Counted from the first letter of the stretch, positions 9,241 through 20,304 are shown. The stretch: DNA of 64,000 bases from an uncultured Maribacter sp. (GCA_947498505.1 CANMKG010000001.1:496001-560000), one strand, 5' to 3'. Notes: generated by a model from the sequence alone, not told the origin. Numbers and translations are program-made.

Positions 9241-11568
9241 TTGAGCAGTTTTATAGACGAATTAAATGAAGCCCAAAAAGCGCCTGTTATTCATAAAGAT
9301 GGCGCATTAATGGTAATAGCAGGAGCTGGTTCTGGAAAGACTAGAGTGCTTACATATCGTATTGCGCACCTTATGAATCAAGGTGTAGATGCTTTTAATA
9401 TACTGGCGCTTACTTTTACCAACAAAGCAGCAAGGGAAATGAAAACCCGTATTGCTTCTATTGTAGGTGGCTCAGAAACTAAAAACCTCTGGATGGGTAC
9501 GTTTCATTCCGTATTTGCAAAACTGCTTAGAATAGAAGGAGATAAACTTGGCTTTCCTAGTAACTTTACCATTTATGACACTCAGGATTCTCAACGTTTA
9601 ATTGCTTCGATTATAAAAGAGATGGGGTTGGACAAGGATATTTATAAGTACAAACAAGTGCAAAATAGAATATCTTCTTATAAAAACAGCTTAATTACCG
9701 TTAAAGCCTATTTTAATGACCAAGATTTGGTTGAAGCTGATGCTATGGCCAAAAGGCCGAGAATGGGTGAAATATATCAAAATTACGTAGAAAGGTGTTT
9801 TAAAGCTGGAGCTATGGATTTTGATGATTTGCTTTTACGTACTAATGAGCTTTTAAATCGTTTTCCTGATGTTTTAATGAAATATCAAGACCGATTTAGA
9901 TATATTCTGGTTGATGAGTATCAAGATACCAATCATTCACAATACCTTATTGTAAAAGCGTTGTCAGATAGGTATCAAAATATATGTGTAGTTGGAGATG
10001 ATGCTCAGAGTATATATTCCTTTAGAGGAGCGAATATTAGTAATATTTTAAATTTTCAAAAAGATTATAAAGATGCGGTAATGTACAGGTTGGAGCAAAA
10101 TTATCGTTCCACCAAAAATATAGTTAATGCCGCGAATTCTGTAATAGCCAACAATACAAAACAATTAGAAAAAGTTGTTTGGACGGATAATGATGATGGA
10201 CCAAAAATAAAAATTCACCGTAGTATTACCGATGCTGAGGAGGGTCGCTTTGTCGCGGGTTCCATTTTTGAAAATAAAATGCAAGAACAGTTGTCAAACG
10301 GTGATTTTACAGTACTATATCGTACCAATTCCCAATCTAGAGCAATTGAAGATGCTTTACGTAAAAGAGACATTCCATATCGAATTTATGGAGGTTTATC
10401 TTTCTACCAGAGAAAAGAAATTAAAGATGTACTTGCTTATTTACGACTTGTAATTAACCCAAAGGATGAGGAAGCTTTAAAACGGATTATAAACTTTCCT
10501 ACCCGAGGTATAGGTGTAACCACTGTAGACAAACTTGTAGTAGCAGCAAACCATTATGGGCGTTCAGTTTTTGAGGTCATGGAAAATATAGACCGAATTG
10601 ATTTAAAAATTAACTCGGGAACCAAAAGAAAGTTACATGATTTTATTACCATGGTTAAAAGCTTTCAAATAATGAATGAAGGTGCTGATGCTTTTACATT
10701 GGCAGAACACGTTTCCAAAAAAACAGGTCTTTTACTGGAATACAAAAAAGACGGAACTCCAGAAGGTATTGCCAAAATGGAAAACATTGAGGAATTGCTT
10801 AATGGTATAAAAGATTTTGTTGAAGGACAAAAAGAGCTTGCAGATGCAACAGGAAACATTAGTGAGTTTCTAGAAGACGTTGCTTTGGCTACAGATTTGG
10901 ATAATGATGCTGGCGATGATGACCGTGTAGCACTAATGACTATTCATACTGCAAAAGGGTTAGAGTTTCCACATGTATATATTGTTGGTATGGAGGAAGA
11001 TTTGTTTCCTTCTGCAATGAGTATGAATACTAGAAGCGAGTTAGAGGAGGAGCGAAGACTATTTTATGTGGCAATTACACGTGCGGAAAAACAAGCCTAT
11101 TTGACATATACTCAAAATAGGTATCGATGGGGTAAACTTGTTGATGCAGAGCCTAGTAGATTTATTGAGGAAATTGATGAGAAATATGTTGAAAATTTAA
11201 CTCCGGTTACAAAAACATATCAATTTAAATCGTTTGTTGATAATGATATTTTTGGTGAGGTGGATAAAAGTAAGTTTCGTCAAAATAAACCAAAAGCGGG
11301 TACACCACCAATTGTAGGTAGACCAAGTGAAAATCAGTTAAAACGTTTACGCAAACTTAAACCTGATATTTCTTCCCCAGTTGAAAATACAAATACCATT
11401 GACACTAATTTAATTCCTGGTGCCTTAGTAAATCATACTAGATTTGGAAGGGGAAAAGTAATTAAAATTGAAGGTGTTGGAAGCGATAAAAAAGCTGAAA
11501 TTCAATTTGATAAAGGAGATATTAAAAAGCTACTATTGCGTTTCGCGAAGTTGGAAGTGATTTCGTAA
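9241..11568 (+). CDS. ATP-dependent DNA helicase, UvrD/PcrA family
   Basis: GAGSGKTRVL, VDEYQDTN, VGDDAQSIYSFRGA, MTIHTAKGLEF and FYVAITRAEK motifs; C-terminal PcrA-like Tudor region. TTG start. Confidence 0.96.
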   Translation: MSSFIDELNEAQKAPVIHKDGALMVIAGAGSGKTRVLTYRIAHLMNQGVDAFNILALTFTNKAAREMKTRIASIVGGSETKNLWMGTFHSVFAKLLRIEGDKLGFPSNFTIYDTQDSQRLIASIIKEMGLDKDIYKYKQVQNRISSYKNSLITVKAYFNDQDLVEADAMAKRPRMGEIYQNYVERCFKAGAMDFDDLLLRTNELLNRFPDVLMKYQDRFRYILVDEYQDTNHSQYLIVKALSDRYQNICVVGDDAQSIYSFRGANISNILNFQKDYKDAVMYRLEQNYRSTKNIVNAANSVIANNTKQLEKVVWTDNDDGPKIKIHRSITDAEEGRFVAGSIFENKMQEQLSNGDFTVLYRTNSQSRAIEDALRKRDIPYRIYGGLSFYQRKEIKDVLAYLRLVINPKDEEALKRIINFPTRGIGVTTVDKLVVAANHYGRSVFEVMENIDRIDLKINSGTKRKLHDFITMVKSFQIMNEGADAFTLAEHVSKKTGLLLEYKKDGTPEGIAKMENIEELLNGIKDFVEGQKELADATGNISEFLEDVALATDLDNDAGDDDRVALMTIHTAKGLEFPHVYIVGMEEDLFPSAMSMNTRSELEEERRLFYVAITRAEKQAYLTYTQNRYRWGKLVDAEPSRFIEEIDEKYVENLTPVTKTYQFKSFVDNDIFGEVDKSKFRQNKPKAGTPPIVGRPSENQLKRLRKLKPDISSPVENTNTIDTNLIPGALVNHTRFGRGKVIKIEGVGSDKKAEIQFDKGDIKKLLLRFAKLEVIS

Positions 11569-11578
11569 TATGATTTAA

Positions 11579-11610
11579 CAGGAGCTCAAAAATTGAGCTC
11601 CTGCTGTTTG
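11579..11610. terminator. Terminator hairpin between convergent genes
   Basis: caggagctcaa-aaa-ttgagctcctg stem followed by a T-rich stretch. Confidence 0.72.
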
Positions 11611-11612
11611 TT

Positions 11613-12257
11613 TTACAAGTTACATATAAAAGGAGCTTCACCAACATAGGTATCATCTTCCAATTGTTGAATTAAAAATAAGGCTAGGTTAGTAGCACTA
11701 ATTTTTTCACCAATACAATCAATTAAACTTATATCAACTTCTCTTTCCTCTTCCGTAAGCTCTATTAAAGGGAGACGCACCAGTGTCCAATCCAAATTGC
11801 TTTGTTGTAAAAGCTCATATTCTTTTTGTCTATCTGCTGTGGCCTCAGGAAAGTTTGTATACATCCAATCTGTTGAAAATTTAGTTTTGGGGCTTTTTTT
11901 GTCGAAAATTGTATTTACATTTAACCCTGTCACCACTAAATATTTTTTTAGTTGTAAAATCTGCATTGCCGAAATAATATTATTTGTGGCTGTACTAAAA
12001 ATTGTGGATTTACTTGGAGGAATACCTGTTCCTAAAGTACTTATCAACGCATTACAATCTTTAAGTAATTCTAGAACAGTATCGTAGCTACTTACATTTC
12101 CAAGAACTACCTCAACCAATGGGCTATGAATGGTAAAATTTTGTGGATTTCGTACTAGAACTTTTATTTGAAGTCCTTTGTTTAATAATTGCTGGACAAC
12201 ATACTTTCCAGACTTTCCTGTACCGCCTATTACGGCAACTTTGTAATTTATTTTCAT
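11613..12257 (-). CDS. NAD(P)-binding SDR/NmrA-like protein
   Basis: KVAVIGGTGKSGKYVVQQLL Rossmann motif. ATG at 12257 preferred over 12281. Confidence 0.85.
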   Translation of the reverse strand: MKINYKVAVIGGTGKSGKYVVQQLLNKGLQIKVLVRNPQNFTIHSPLVEVVLGNVSSYDTVLELLKDCNALISTLGTGIPPSKSTIFSTATNNIISAMQILQLKKYLVVTGLNVNTIFDKKSPKTKFSTDWMYTNFPEATADRQKEYELLQQSNLDWTLVRLPLIELTEEEREVDISLIDCIGEKISATNLALFLIQQLEDDTYVGEAPFICNL

Positions 12258-12454
12258 TATTTCTCTAATAATATTAAACATAAAAGTGTTCTTGGTATTA
12301 AGACACCAACAACCTATCTGCCAAAGGTGTAGCAGATCTAAACCTAAATTTCTATGTTATATAGAGAATAGAATACTCCAAAGGTAATTAATAAAAGTAA
12401 TGAACTAGTAATCATGAAAAAATATTACGTAATTTGTTTTAAGGTGGAATATAT

Positions 12455-13075
12455 ATGGCAGAGTTTATAAAAATATACGAGGAGAATCCAAACCCAAAAG
12501 AAATAAAAAGAGTTGTACAAGTACTACAAAAAGGTGGGGTAATTATTTACCCAACGGATACCGTTTATGGCTTAGGTTGTGATATTACCAATTCTAGAGC
12601 TCTGGAACGTATTGCTCGTATAAAAGGTGTTAAGTTATCTAAAGCTAATTGGTCATTTGTATGCCCTAGCTTAAGTAATTTGTCAGATTATGTAAGACAA
12701 ATAGATACCGCTACATTTAAAATTCTAAAAAGAGCGCTTCCTGGACCGTATACTTTTATTCTTCCTGGAAATAACAACCTTCCCAAAGATTTTAAAAAGA
12801 AAAAAACCGTTGGTATACGTATTCCTGATAATTTAATTGCTAGAACTATTGTAGAAGAATTAGGTAATCCCATTGTTTCTACATCTATTCGTGATGATGA
12901 TGAACTTTTAGAATACACAACAGACCCGGAATTGATTCACGAAAAATGGGATAATTTGGTTGATGTTGTTATTGATGGTGGTTATGGAGATAACATAGCA
13001 TCTACAATTATCGACCTTTCAGACGGAGAGCCAACCGTTATTAGAGAAGGAAAAGGGAATCTTGATATTTTGTAA
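12455..13075 (+). CDS. L-threonylcarbamoyladenylate synthase (Sua5/YciO/YrdC family)
   Basis: GGVIIYPTDTVYGLGCDI, KR-type core (ALPGPYTFILPGN), VGIRIPD and STIIDLSDGEPTVIREG. Confidence 0.92.
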   Translation: MAEFIKIYEENPNPKEIKRVVQVLQKGGVIIYPTDTVYGLGCDITNSRALERIARIKGVKLSKANWSFVCPSLSNLSDYVRQIDTATFKILKRALPGPYTFILPGNNNLPKDFKKKKTVGIRIPDNLIARTIVEELGNPIVSTSIRDDDELLEYTTDPELIHEKWDNLVDVVIDGGYGDNIASTIIDLSDGEPTVIREGKGNLDIL

Positions 13076-13153
13076 ATAATTAAAAATCAAAATCTTAAAT
13101 AAACAACTTTCAACAATAAATTTGTTCTTTTTAACAAATATTAGTTTTTATTC

Positions 13154-13183
13154 TTTGTAAGCCTTTAAAAGACCATATTTTTG
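13154..13183 (+). promoter_or_regulatory. Bacteroidota-type promoter (TTTG-N-TAnnTTTG)
   Basis: TTTG (13154-13157) and TATTTTTG (13176-13183), 18 nt apart, just upstream of the CDS at 13203. Confidence 0.55.
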
Positions 13184-13202
13184 CACTCGGAAAAATTATG
13201 GT

Positions 13203-14759
13203 ATGACAGAAGATTTTGAGATAGAATTACAGGAAGAAAAATCGGGTAAGGAACTTTATAATTACCAGAAGGGAGCTATAAGTCAAATTTTTGAGAAATT
13301 TGAAACAGCAGCAGAGGACTATCATTTATTATATCAATTACCTACTGGGGGTGGAAAAACTGTTATATTTTCAGAAATTGTTCGTCAGTATTTAAAAAAG
13401 CATAGCAAAAAAGTTTTGGTAATGACTCACCGTGTTGAGTTATGCAATCAAACCTCAAAAATGCTTACCAGTTTTGGGGTTACCAATAAAATAGTTAACA
13501 GTACTGCCAATTTAGATGATCAAAACGAATACGATTGTTTTGTTGCTATGGTGGAAACACTGAACAATCGCTTAAATGATGATAAGTTAGACATTTCAGA
13601 TGTTGGATTAGTAATTATTGATGAGGCACACTACAACTCATTCAATAAATTATTTAAGTTTTTTAGCAATTCATTTATTTTAGGAGTTACGGCAACACCT
13701 TTAAGCTCTAACAAAAACTTACCAATGTACAGTAATTATCATGAGTTAATTACTGGTGAGAGTATTGAATCTCTTATTGAAAATAGATTTTTAGCGAGGG
13801 CTGAAGTTTTTAAATATGATATGGGGTTAACCTCATTAGAAGTTGGTTCTAATGGTGACTATACGGTAAAGTCATCGGAAGACTTGTATACCAGCTCTGC
13901 TATGTTGGATAAACTTTTAGAAGCATATAAAAGACACTCCGCTGGTAAAAAAACACTAATATTCAATAATGGTATAAATACGTCTATTCAAGTATATTAT
14001 TCCTTTAAGGATGCAGGTTTACCTGTAATGCATTTGGATAATTCTGCTACAAAAAAACAACGAGCACAAATACTAAAATGGTTTAAAGAAACTCCGGATG
14101 CTATATTAACTTCGGTAAGTATTTTAACCACTGGATTTGATGAGCCAACCATTGATACTATTATACTTAATAGAGCCACAAAATCGCTCACATTGTATTA
14201 CCAAATGATAGGTCGTGGATCTCGTATTTTAAATAATAAATCAAAGTTTACGGTAATAGACCTGGGTAATAATTACCACAGATTTGGTCCTTGGGGAGCA
14301 GATTTAGACTGGCAAACCATCTTTAAGAATCCTAATTTCTATATGGATCGCTTAAAAGATGATGAAGAGATTGAAGGTAATTTTAGACATGAAATGCCTG
14401 AAGAACTTAGAGAGGAGTTCTCTAAGTCTGAAGACGTTTTTTTCGATATTAAACAAACTTATATAGATGCTACCTCAAAAGGAGAATCTTCAAAAGTTGT
14501 TTTAGAACGCTCCATTGAGCATCACGCCAAAATGTGTATAGAAAATAGCGAAGATGTATACGATGCTATTGCTCTTGCGAAACTATTAGGAGGTGATATT
14601 AATAACAGGATTCAAACTTATGCAAAATGTATAAGTAGAAGCACTCATAATTTTTTAAGTTGGCTAAAAGATGACTATCAGAAAAAACTAAATGCCTATT
14701 TGCGTCAAAATTTTGATGAGGTGTTTGAGCAAATACATGGGTATCCGCCCGAGGATTAA
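13203..14759 (+). CDS. DEAD/DEAH-box SF2 helicase
   Basis: PTGGGKTVIFSEI, IIDEAHYN, GVTATP and QMIGRGSR motifs. Confidence 0.92.
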   Translation: MTEDFEIELQEEKSGKELYNYQKGAISQIFEKFETAAEDYHLLYQLPTGGGKTVIFSEIVRQYLKKHSKKVLVMTHRVELCNQTSKMLTSFGVTNKIVNSTANLDDQNEYDCFVAMVETLNNRLNDDKLDISDVGLVIIDEAHYNSFNKLFKFFSNSFILGVTATPLSSNKNLPMYSNYHELITGESIESLIENRFLARAEVFKYDMGLTSLEVGSNGDYTVKSSEDLYTSSAMLDKLLEAYKRHSAGKKTLIFNNGINTSIQVYYSFKDAGLPVMHLDNSATKKQRAQILKWFKETPDAILTSVSILTTGFDEPTIDTIILNRATKSLTLYYQMIGRGSRILNNKSKFTVIDLGNNYHRFGPWGADLDWQTIFKNPNFYMDRLKDDEEIEGNFRHEMPEELREEFSKSEDVFFDIKQTYIDATSKGESSKVVLERSIEHHAKMCIENSEDVYDAIALAKLLGGDINNRIQTYAKCISRSTHNFLSWLKDDYQKKLNAYLRQNFDEVFEQIHGYPPED

Positions 14760-14862
14760 CAATAAATATATTCTTGAATCTTACTAAATAAAGTTTGGTT
14801 ATATATAAATTTAACTTTACTTTTTGCGTTAATACAATTCATTTAAATTCTAAAGAGTATTA

Positions 14863-15876
14863 ATGTCGCTTCTAGAGAATATAAAAAATCTTCAAAAGGT
14901 TAATACCCTATCTAAGCATGAGCAACTTGTACATGGTATTATAGCATCTATTGATAACAAAACTTTAATTGTTGGCGATAAATTACCATCTATTAATGTA
15001 ATGGTAAGTGATCTTGGCTATGCCCGTAAAACCATTGTAAAGGCATATGAAGAGTTAAAAGATAGGGGACTTGTTGAATCTAAAAAATTAAAGGGATACT
15101 TTATAGTTAGTAATGAAACTAACGTAACGCTAAAAATTGCCTTAGTTTTATTTTCCTTTCAACGTTTTCAAGAGGAGTTTTATAATGCTTTTAGAAAAGA
15201 GTTAGGTGATAAATTTCAAATTGATGTATTTTTTCATCATAACAATGTTTCAGTATTTAAAAGTATTTTTAATACAATAAAAGGAAAGTACGGTAAATAT
15301 GTAATTGCTCCAATACCAAACCCGACATTACGTCCCGTAATTGAATCAATATCTCCAGACAAGCTCCTTATTATAGATAGGTTTATTGCGTTAAACAATG
15401 AGTATTCTTATATATCCCAAGAGTTTGAAAAATCAACCTATTCAAAATTAGCCGAGTTATTGCCAAAAATTTCTAAGTATAAAAAATTCATACTCTTTTT
15501 CGAAGAGCATATAGATCACCCTGTTGGAATTTTAAATGCTTTTGAAAAATTTTGTGCCAAACATAATCTAAACGGAAGTGTAGAAAAAAGATATCAGCAA
15601 AATTCTGTTGAAAAGAGTAGTCTGTATTTTTTTATAAGTGACACCTTTTTGTGGGAAGTACTAAGAGACGCTAAGCATAATAAGTACACCATTGGTAAAG
15701 ATGTTGGGATATTGTCACATAATGATCATGTGGTTAAGGAAATTGTTTTTGGAGGTATCACAACAATTTCCTCCGATTTTAAGGAAATGGCAGTTAAGGC
15801 AGCGAATCATATTAAATTTAAAAAAGAAATACAGCAGATAGTTCCTTCTCATTTAATCAGAAGAAACTCGTTGTAA
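14863..15876 (+). CDS. GntR-type HTH regulator with LacI/periplasmic-binding-like sensor domain
   Basis: N-terminal winged helix (GDKLPSINVMVSDLGYARKTIVKAYEELKDRGLVES); C-terminal ligand-binding-like domain. Confidence 0.85.
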   Translation: MSLLENIKNLQKVNTLSKHEQLVHGIIASIDNKTLIVGDKLPSINVMVSDLGYARKTIVKAYEELKDRGLVESKKLKGYFIVSNETNVTLKIALVLFSFQRFQEEFYNAFRKELGDKFQIDVFFHHNNVSVFKSIFNTIKGKYGKYVIAPIPNPTLRPVIESISPDKLLIIDRFIALNNEYSYISQEFEKSTYSKLAELLPKISKYKKFILFFEEHIDHPVGILNAFEKFCAKHNLNGSVEKRYQQNSVEKSSLYFFISDTFLWEVLRDAKHNKYTIGKDVGILSHNDHVVKEIVFGGITTISSDFKEMAVKAANHIKFKKEIQQIVPSHLIRRNSL

Positions 15877-15909
15877 GCCAGATTTGTTTTTTTATTTGTG
15901 CAATTATTA

Positions 15910-15917
15910 TATATTTG
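15910..15917 (+). promoter_or_regulatory. TAnnTTTG -7 element of a likely promoter for the GH36-SSS operon
   Basis: TATATTTG with TTTG at 15883-15886, 23 nt upstream. Confidence 0.5.
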
Positions 15918-15947
15918 AATAGTAGCATAGACTATCATAGCATTAAA

Positions 15948-17711
15948 ATGACTAATTCGAGCATGAAAGGAGTAGAAAAAATCAACATAAGTGGAGCTAA
16001 AAACACTGAGCATTGTTCCATTACTAAGGTGAATGAAGCTAATGGTGTTAGCATATATGACTTTAAAGTGAACTTTAAAGAAGGGGCACAACCAACTCCC
16101 ATAACTTTGGAATGGAAAATACCTGCTATAAACGTAAAAGGGGTATGGAAGCCCACAACGGACTTTAATAAGCGTATTCAGGCCGATTGGGAATTAGATC
16201 ATATGGAATCGAGGATTTCTATTGATTCTCCTGTGATTAATTTATTTGGACATTCGGATAACAACATATTAACATTTGCTTGTTCCAATGCCATTAATAA
16301 ATTAGAAATGAATGCACGGCTAAGAGAAGAGGATAATCATTTTTATTGTCACATTACTTTTTTTACGGAACAGCATTACTTTATAAAAAACTATAACGTT
16401 CAATTAGTATTAGATGTTAGGCCAATACACTTTTCTGAGAGTCTAAAAGATGTATCTAAATGGTGGGAAACATACGATAATTTAAAACCAATAGGTGTGC
16501 CCGAAATAGCGAAAACACCTTTATATTCTACATGGTATCAATTTCATCAAGAGCTGGATTGTGACCTACTGTTAGAAGAATGTAAGTTGGCCTATGATAT
16601 GGGTTATAGATCACTTATAATTGATGATGGTTGGCAAACCAATGATAACAATAGGGGGTACGATTTTACAGGAGATTGGCAGCCAGATAGGATTCCTAAC
16701 ATGAAGGAATATGTTGCTAAAATACACAGTACAGGTCTGAAGGTTGCTCTTTGGTACTCCGTTCCTTTTTGCGGAAAAAAGTCAGAAGCGTATCAAAAAT
16801 TCAAAGGAAAATTTTTAACTGAAAATCACAGATGGGCTCCAGTTTTTGACCCAAGATATCCAGAGGTACGAGAACACCTTATTAATATTTACAAACATGC
16901 GGTACAAGAGTGGAATTTAGATGGATTTAAGCTGGATTTTATAGATGATTTCAAAAGGTATCCAGAAACACCACTTGGTCAAAAAGAAGGTAGAGATTAT
17001 GCTTCAATAAACAATGCGGTAGACCGATTGTTAACCGATGTAATTACAGCCGTAAGTAAAGTAAATCCAGATGTTTTTATTGAATTTAGACAAAAATATA
17101 CAGGCCCCGCAATGCGCAAATATGGGAATATGTTTCGCGCTTTTGACTGCCCTGGTGACGCTACCATGAATAGAATACGAATAGCTGACCTAAAAATGCT
17201 AAGTGGAGAAACTGCCATACATTCAGATATGGTTACTTGGCATGAAAATGAGCCTATTGAATTAGCGGCTTTACAGTTAATAAATACCTTGTTTGGAGTT
17301 CCTCAACTTTCCATTTTTTTAACAAAAGCTTCTGAAGAAGAAAAGAAAATGATAGCTTTTTATACGCAATATTGGAATACAAATAAAACAGTTTTTACAG
17401 AAGGAGATTTTACACCTAGTAATCCTTTAGCAAATTATAACATCCAAAAAGCAGTTTATAAAGACCAGGTTATATATGGAATTCACGATGCAGTAGTTGG
17501 AGATATTAAACAACAATACATGAAAATAGATATCCTAAATGCAACCACAAATAATCAAATAGTGTTTAACGCTCATTCAGATTTTGGAGCGTATGAATGT
17601 ATCGTATTCAATTGTTTAGGCGAAGTAGTTTCCAAAGAAAATACATATATTAAAAAAGGAATCCTTTCATTAGCTGTACCCGCTAGTGGATTAATTCAAT
17701 TAAAAAAGTAA
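15948..17711 (+). CDS. GH36-like alpha-galactosidase
   Basis: IIDDGWQTND, GLKVALWYSVPF and LDGFKLDFIDDF motifs. ATG at 15948 preferred over the listed TTG at 15915, which lies inside a promoter-like TATATTTG. Confidence 0.82.
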   Translation: MTNSSMKGVEKINISGAKNTEHCSITKVNEANGVSIYDFKVNFKEGAQPTPITLEWKIPAINVKGVWKPTTDFNKRIQADWELDHMESRISIDSPVINLFGHSDNNILTFACSNAINKLEMNARLREEDNHFYCHITFFTEQHYFIKNYNVQLVLDVRPIHFSESLKDVSKWWETYDNLKPIGVPEIAKTPLYSTWYQFHQELDCDLLLEECKLAYDMGYRSLIIDDGWQTNDNNRGYDFTGDWQPDRIPNMKEYVAKIHSTGLKVALWYSVPFCGKKSEAYQKFKGKFLTENHRWAPVFDPRYPEVREHLINIYKHAVQEWNLDGFKLDFIDDFKRYPETPLGQKEGRDYASINNAVDRLLTDVITAVSKVNPDVFIEFRQKYTGPAMRKYGNMFRAFDCPGDATMNRIRIADLKMLSGETAIHSDMVTWHENEPIELAALQLINTLFGVPQLSIFLTKASEEEKKMIAFYTQYWNTNKTVFTEGDFTPSNPLANYNIQKAVYKDQVIYGIHDAVVGDIKQQYMKIDILNATTNNQIVFNAHSDFGAYECIVFNCLGEVVSKENTYIKKGILSLAVPASGLIQLKK

Positions 17712-17715
17712 CTAC

Positions 17716-19371
17716 ATGGATTTATTACCTATTGTCTCTTTTGTTGGTTTTACGTTATTAGTAGCTGTAATTGCATGGTATGCCACTCGAAAAACCAATG
17801 AAAAGTCTGCTGATGGTTATTTTCTTGGAGGACGGAGCCTCGGCGCTATTACCATAGCAGGATCGTTATTACTTACCAATCTTTCTGCAGAGCAAATTGT
17901 AGGCCTAAATGGGCAAGCGTTTACCGAAGGAGTTTTGGTAATGGCTTGGGAAACCTTAGCCGCAATAGCCATGATTGTAACAGCTGTATTTTTATTACCC
18001 CGATATATGCGTGGAGGTATTACAACCATTCCACAGTTTGTAGAAGATAGGTTTGATCACCAAACCAAAGCAATTCTTACTACTCTATTTTTATCTGGTT
18101 ATGTTGTAGTAATTCTTCCATCCGTATTATACTCAGGTTCATTAGCCTTTAGTACGATGTTTAATTTACCAGAAGTATTGGGTATGACGCACAATACTAC
18201 TATTTGGGTTTGTGTATGGAGTATAGGTATCATAGGTATTATTTATGCCATTTTTGGAGGATTAAAAGCTGTTGCAGTATCTGATTTAATTAATGCTATT
18301 GGATTACTTATTGGAGGTTTGTTAATTCCTGTTTTTGGTTTATTGTTAATTGGTGATGGTAGTATATCAGCAGGGATATCAACATTATGGGAAAGCAACC
18401 CTGATAAGTTTAATGTTAAAGGAGATGTTGACGCTTCTATTCCTTTTGGTACAATTTTCACGGGTATGATGCTTGTTCAAATGTTTTATTGGGGAACTAA
18501 TCAAGCCATTTTACAACGCGTATTTGGTGCCAAAAACCTAAAAGAAGGGCAAAAAGGAATGATTTTAGCCGCATTAGTTAAGTTTTTAATTCCTATAATT
18601 GTGGTATTACCAGGTATAATTGCTTGGCATATTTTTAATGGTGACTTAAGTAACCCTGATCAGGCATATCCGCAATTGGTAAGAACAGTTTTACCTGCTG
18701 CCTTTATGGGCTTTTTTGCTGCTGTTTTATTTGGAGCTGTATTAAGTTCTTTTAATAGCTTATTAAATAGTAGTGCTACACTTTTTGGTTTTGACTTGTA
18801 TCAACAATACTTTAAGAAAAGTGCTTCTGAAAAAGAAATTGTAAGAGCTGGTAAAATATTTGGTTTGGTTTTAGGAATTCTTGGTATGTGCGTAGCTCCA
18901 CTAATTGCTAATGCTCCAAAAGGTTTGTTTGCTTGGTTACAAGAAGCTAACGGTTGTTATAGTATACCCATATTAACTGTAATTGTAATAGGCTTTTTTA
19001 CAAAAAAAGTTCCAGCAATTGCTGCAAAGGTTGGAGTAATCTCTGGAGTTGTTTTATACTCAATTAGTCAGTTTGCTTTAAAGCCACATTTTGTAGCAAA
19101 AGCACTTGATAAGGCCAAATTGGATAACATTACGGATGCTAAACTTCTGAGTGTAATTGAAGCAGAAGCATATCCTCATTTTTTACATGTAATGGCTATT
19201 CTTTTTGTACTTAACATCGGAATAATGTTATTGATAGGATATTTTAATCCTAGAAAAGAAGCCTATAAACCAATGACAACGGATCAGGTTAACATAACTC
19301 CTTGGAAATACGCATTACTTACTGGTGGTTTAATTACCGTATTAGTGCTAAGTACATATTTCATTTTTTAA
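17716..19371 (+). CDS. Sodium/solute symporter (SSS family), SglT-like
   Basis: YFLGGRSLGAITIAGSLLLTNLSAEQIVGLNG signature; about 14 TM helices. Confidence 0.93.
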   Translation: MDLLPIVSFVGFTLLVAVIAWYATRKTNEKSADGYFLGGRSLGAITIAGSLLLTNLSAEQIVGLNGQAFTEGVLVMAWETLAAIAMIVTAVFLLPRYMRGGITTIPQFVEDRFDHQTKAILTTLFLSGYVVVILPSVLYSGSLAFSTMFNLPEVLGMTHNTTIWVCVWSIGIIGIIYAIFGGLKAVAVSDLINAIGLLIGGLLIPVFGLLLIGDGSISAGISTLWESNPDKFNVKGDVDASIPFGTIFTGMMLVQMFYWGTNQAILQRVFGAKNLKEGQKGMILAALVKFLIPIIVVLPGIIAWHIFNGDLSNPDQAYPQLVRTVLPAAFMGFFAAVLFGAVLSSFNSLLNSSATLFGFDLYQQYFKKSASEKEIVRAGKIFGLVLGILGMCVAPLIANAPKGLFAWLQEANGCYSIPILTVIVIGFFTKKVPAIAAKVGVISGVVLYSISQFALKPHFVAKALDKAKLDNITDAKLLSVIEAEAYPHFLHVMAILFVLNIGIMLLIGYFNPRKEAYKPMTTDQVNITPWKYALLTGGLITVLVLSTYFIF

Positions 19372-19484
19372 TTTTTACCTGAAACATTCTTGTTTCCCAA
19401 AATTACCATTCATTCTCTTTTTATAGCAGTGATAAGTGGTATAGCTCGTTATAATTTTGCTGTATAATTTTAAAAACATATACA

Positions 19485-20234
19485 ATGAAAAAAAGAGCTT
19501 TAATTATAGGAGGAAGTAGTGGAATTGGAAAAGCAACAGCTACAAACCTACTAAACGAAGGTGTAGAAGTACATGTTGTTGGAACAAATTCAGCAAAACT
19601 GGATGCTTTTAAACAAGAAACAAATCAAAGTGTAGTAACACACAAAGTAGACATCACAAATTCGCAAGAAGTTGCTGCTTTAAACAAGACAATTTCTGGA
19701 TTAGATAATTTAGACTATTTGGTAAACGCTTCTGGTATTTTTGGTCCAAAATCATTTTTAGATCATACCGAAGCCGATTATGATTCATACCTAAACTTAA
19801 ACCGTGGTTTCTTTTTTATTACACAAGCAGCTGCTAAAAAAATGGCTGATACTAATGGTGGAGCAATAGTTAATGTTGGCTCTATGTGGGCGAAGCAAGC
19901 CGTAAAAGCAACACCTTCTTCGGCATATTCTATGCAAAAGGCAGGATTACACAGTCTAACACAACATTTAGCAATGGAACTTGCAGATCAAAAAATACGT
20001 GTAAATGCGGTTTCTCCTGCAGTTGTAGAAACACCAGTTTACGAAAGTGTTTTTGGCGGAAAGCAAGAAGCTAATGATGCATTGCAAAACTTTCATGCTT
20101 TTCACCCTATCGGAAGAAATGGTAAAGCTCAAGATGTAGCAGATACTATTTCATATCTATTATCTGATAAAGCTTCATGGGTAACAGGAGCTATCTGGGA
20201 TACAGATGGTGGTGTAATGTCTGGACGAAACTAA
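19485..20234 (+). CDS. SDR family oxidoreductase
   Basis: [22 protein letters not shown] (YxxxK) and GAIWDTDGG. Confidence 0.93.
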   Translation: MKKRALIIGGSSGIGKATATNLLNEGVEVHVVGTNSAKLDAFKQETNQSVVTHKVDITNSQEVAALNKTISGLDNLDYLVNASGIFGPKSFLDHTEADYDSYLNLNRGFFFITQAAAKKMADTNGGAIVNVGSMWAKQAVKATPSSAYSMQKAGLHSLTQHLAMELADQKIRVNAVSPAVVETPVYESVFGGKQEANDALQNFHAFHPIGRNGKAQDVADTISYLLSDKASWVTGAIWDTDGGVMSGRN

Positions 20235-20268
20235 AAGCTTCAGGATAAAAATTAAATATTTAATCATG

Positions 20269-20290
20269 GGTGTGAAAACCTTTTCACACC
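20269..20290 (+). other. Perfect intercistronic hairpin (10-bp stem, 2-nt loop)
   Basis: ggtgtgaaaa-cc-ttttcacacc; no following T-tract. Confidence 0.75.
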
Positions 20291-20304
20291 TTAAAAAGAA
20301 GACT

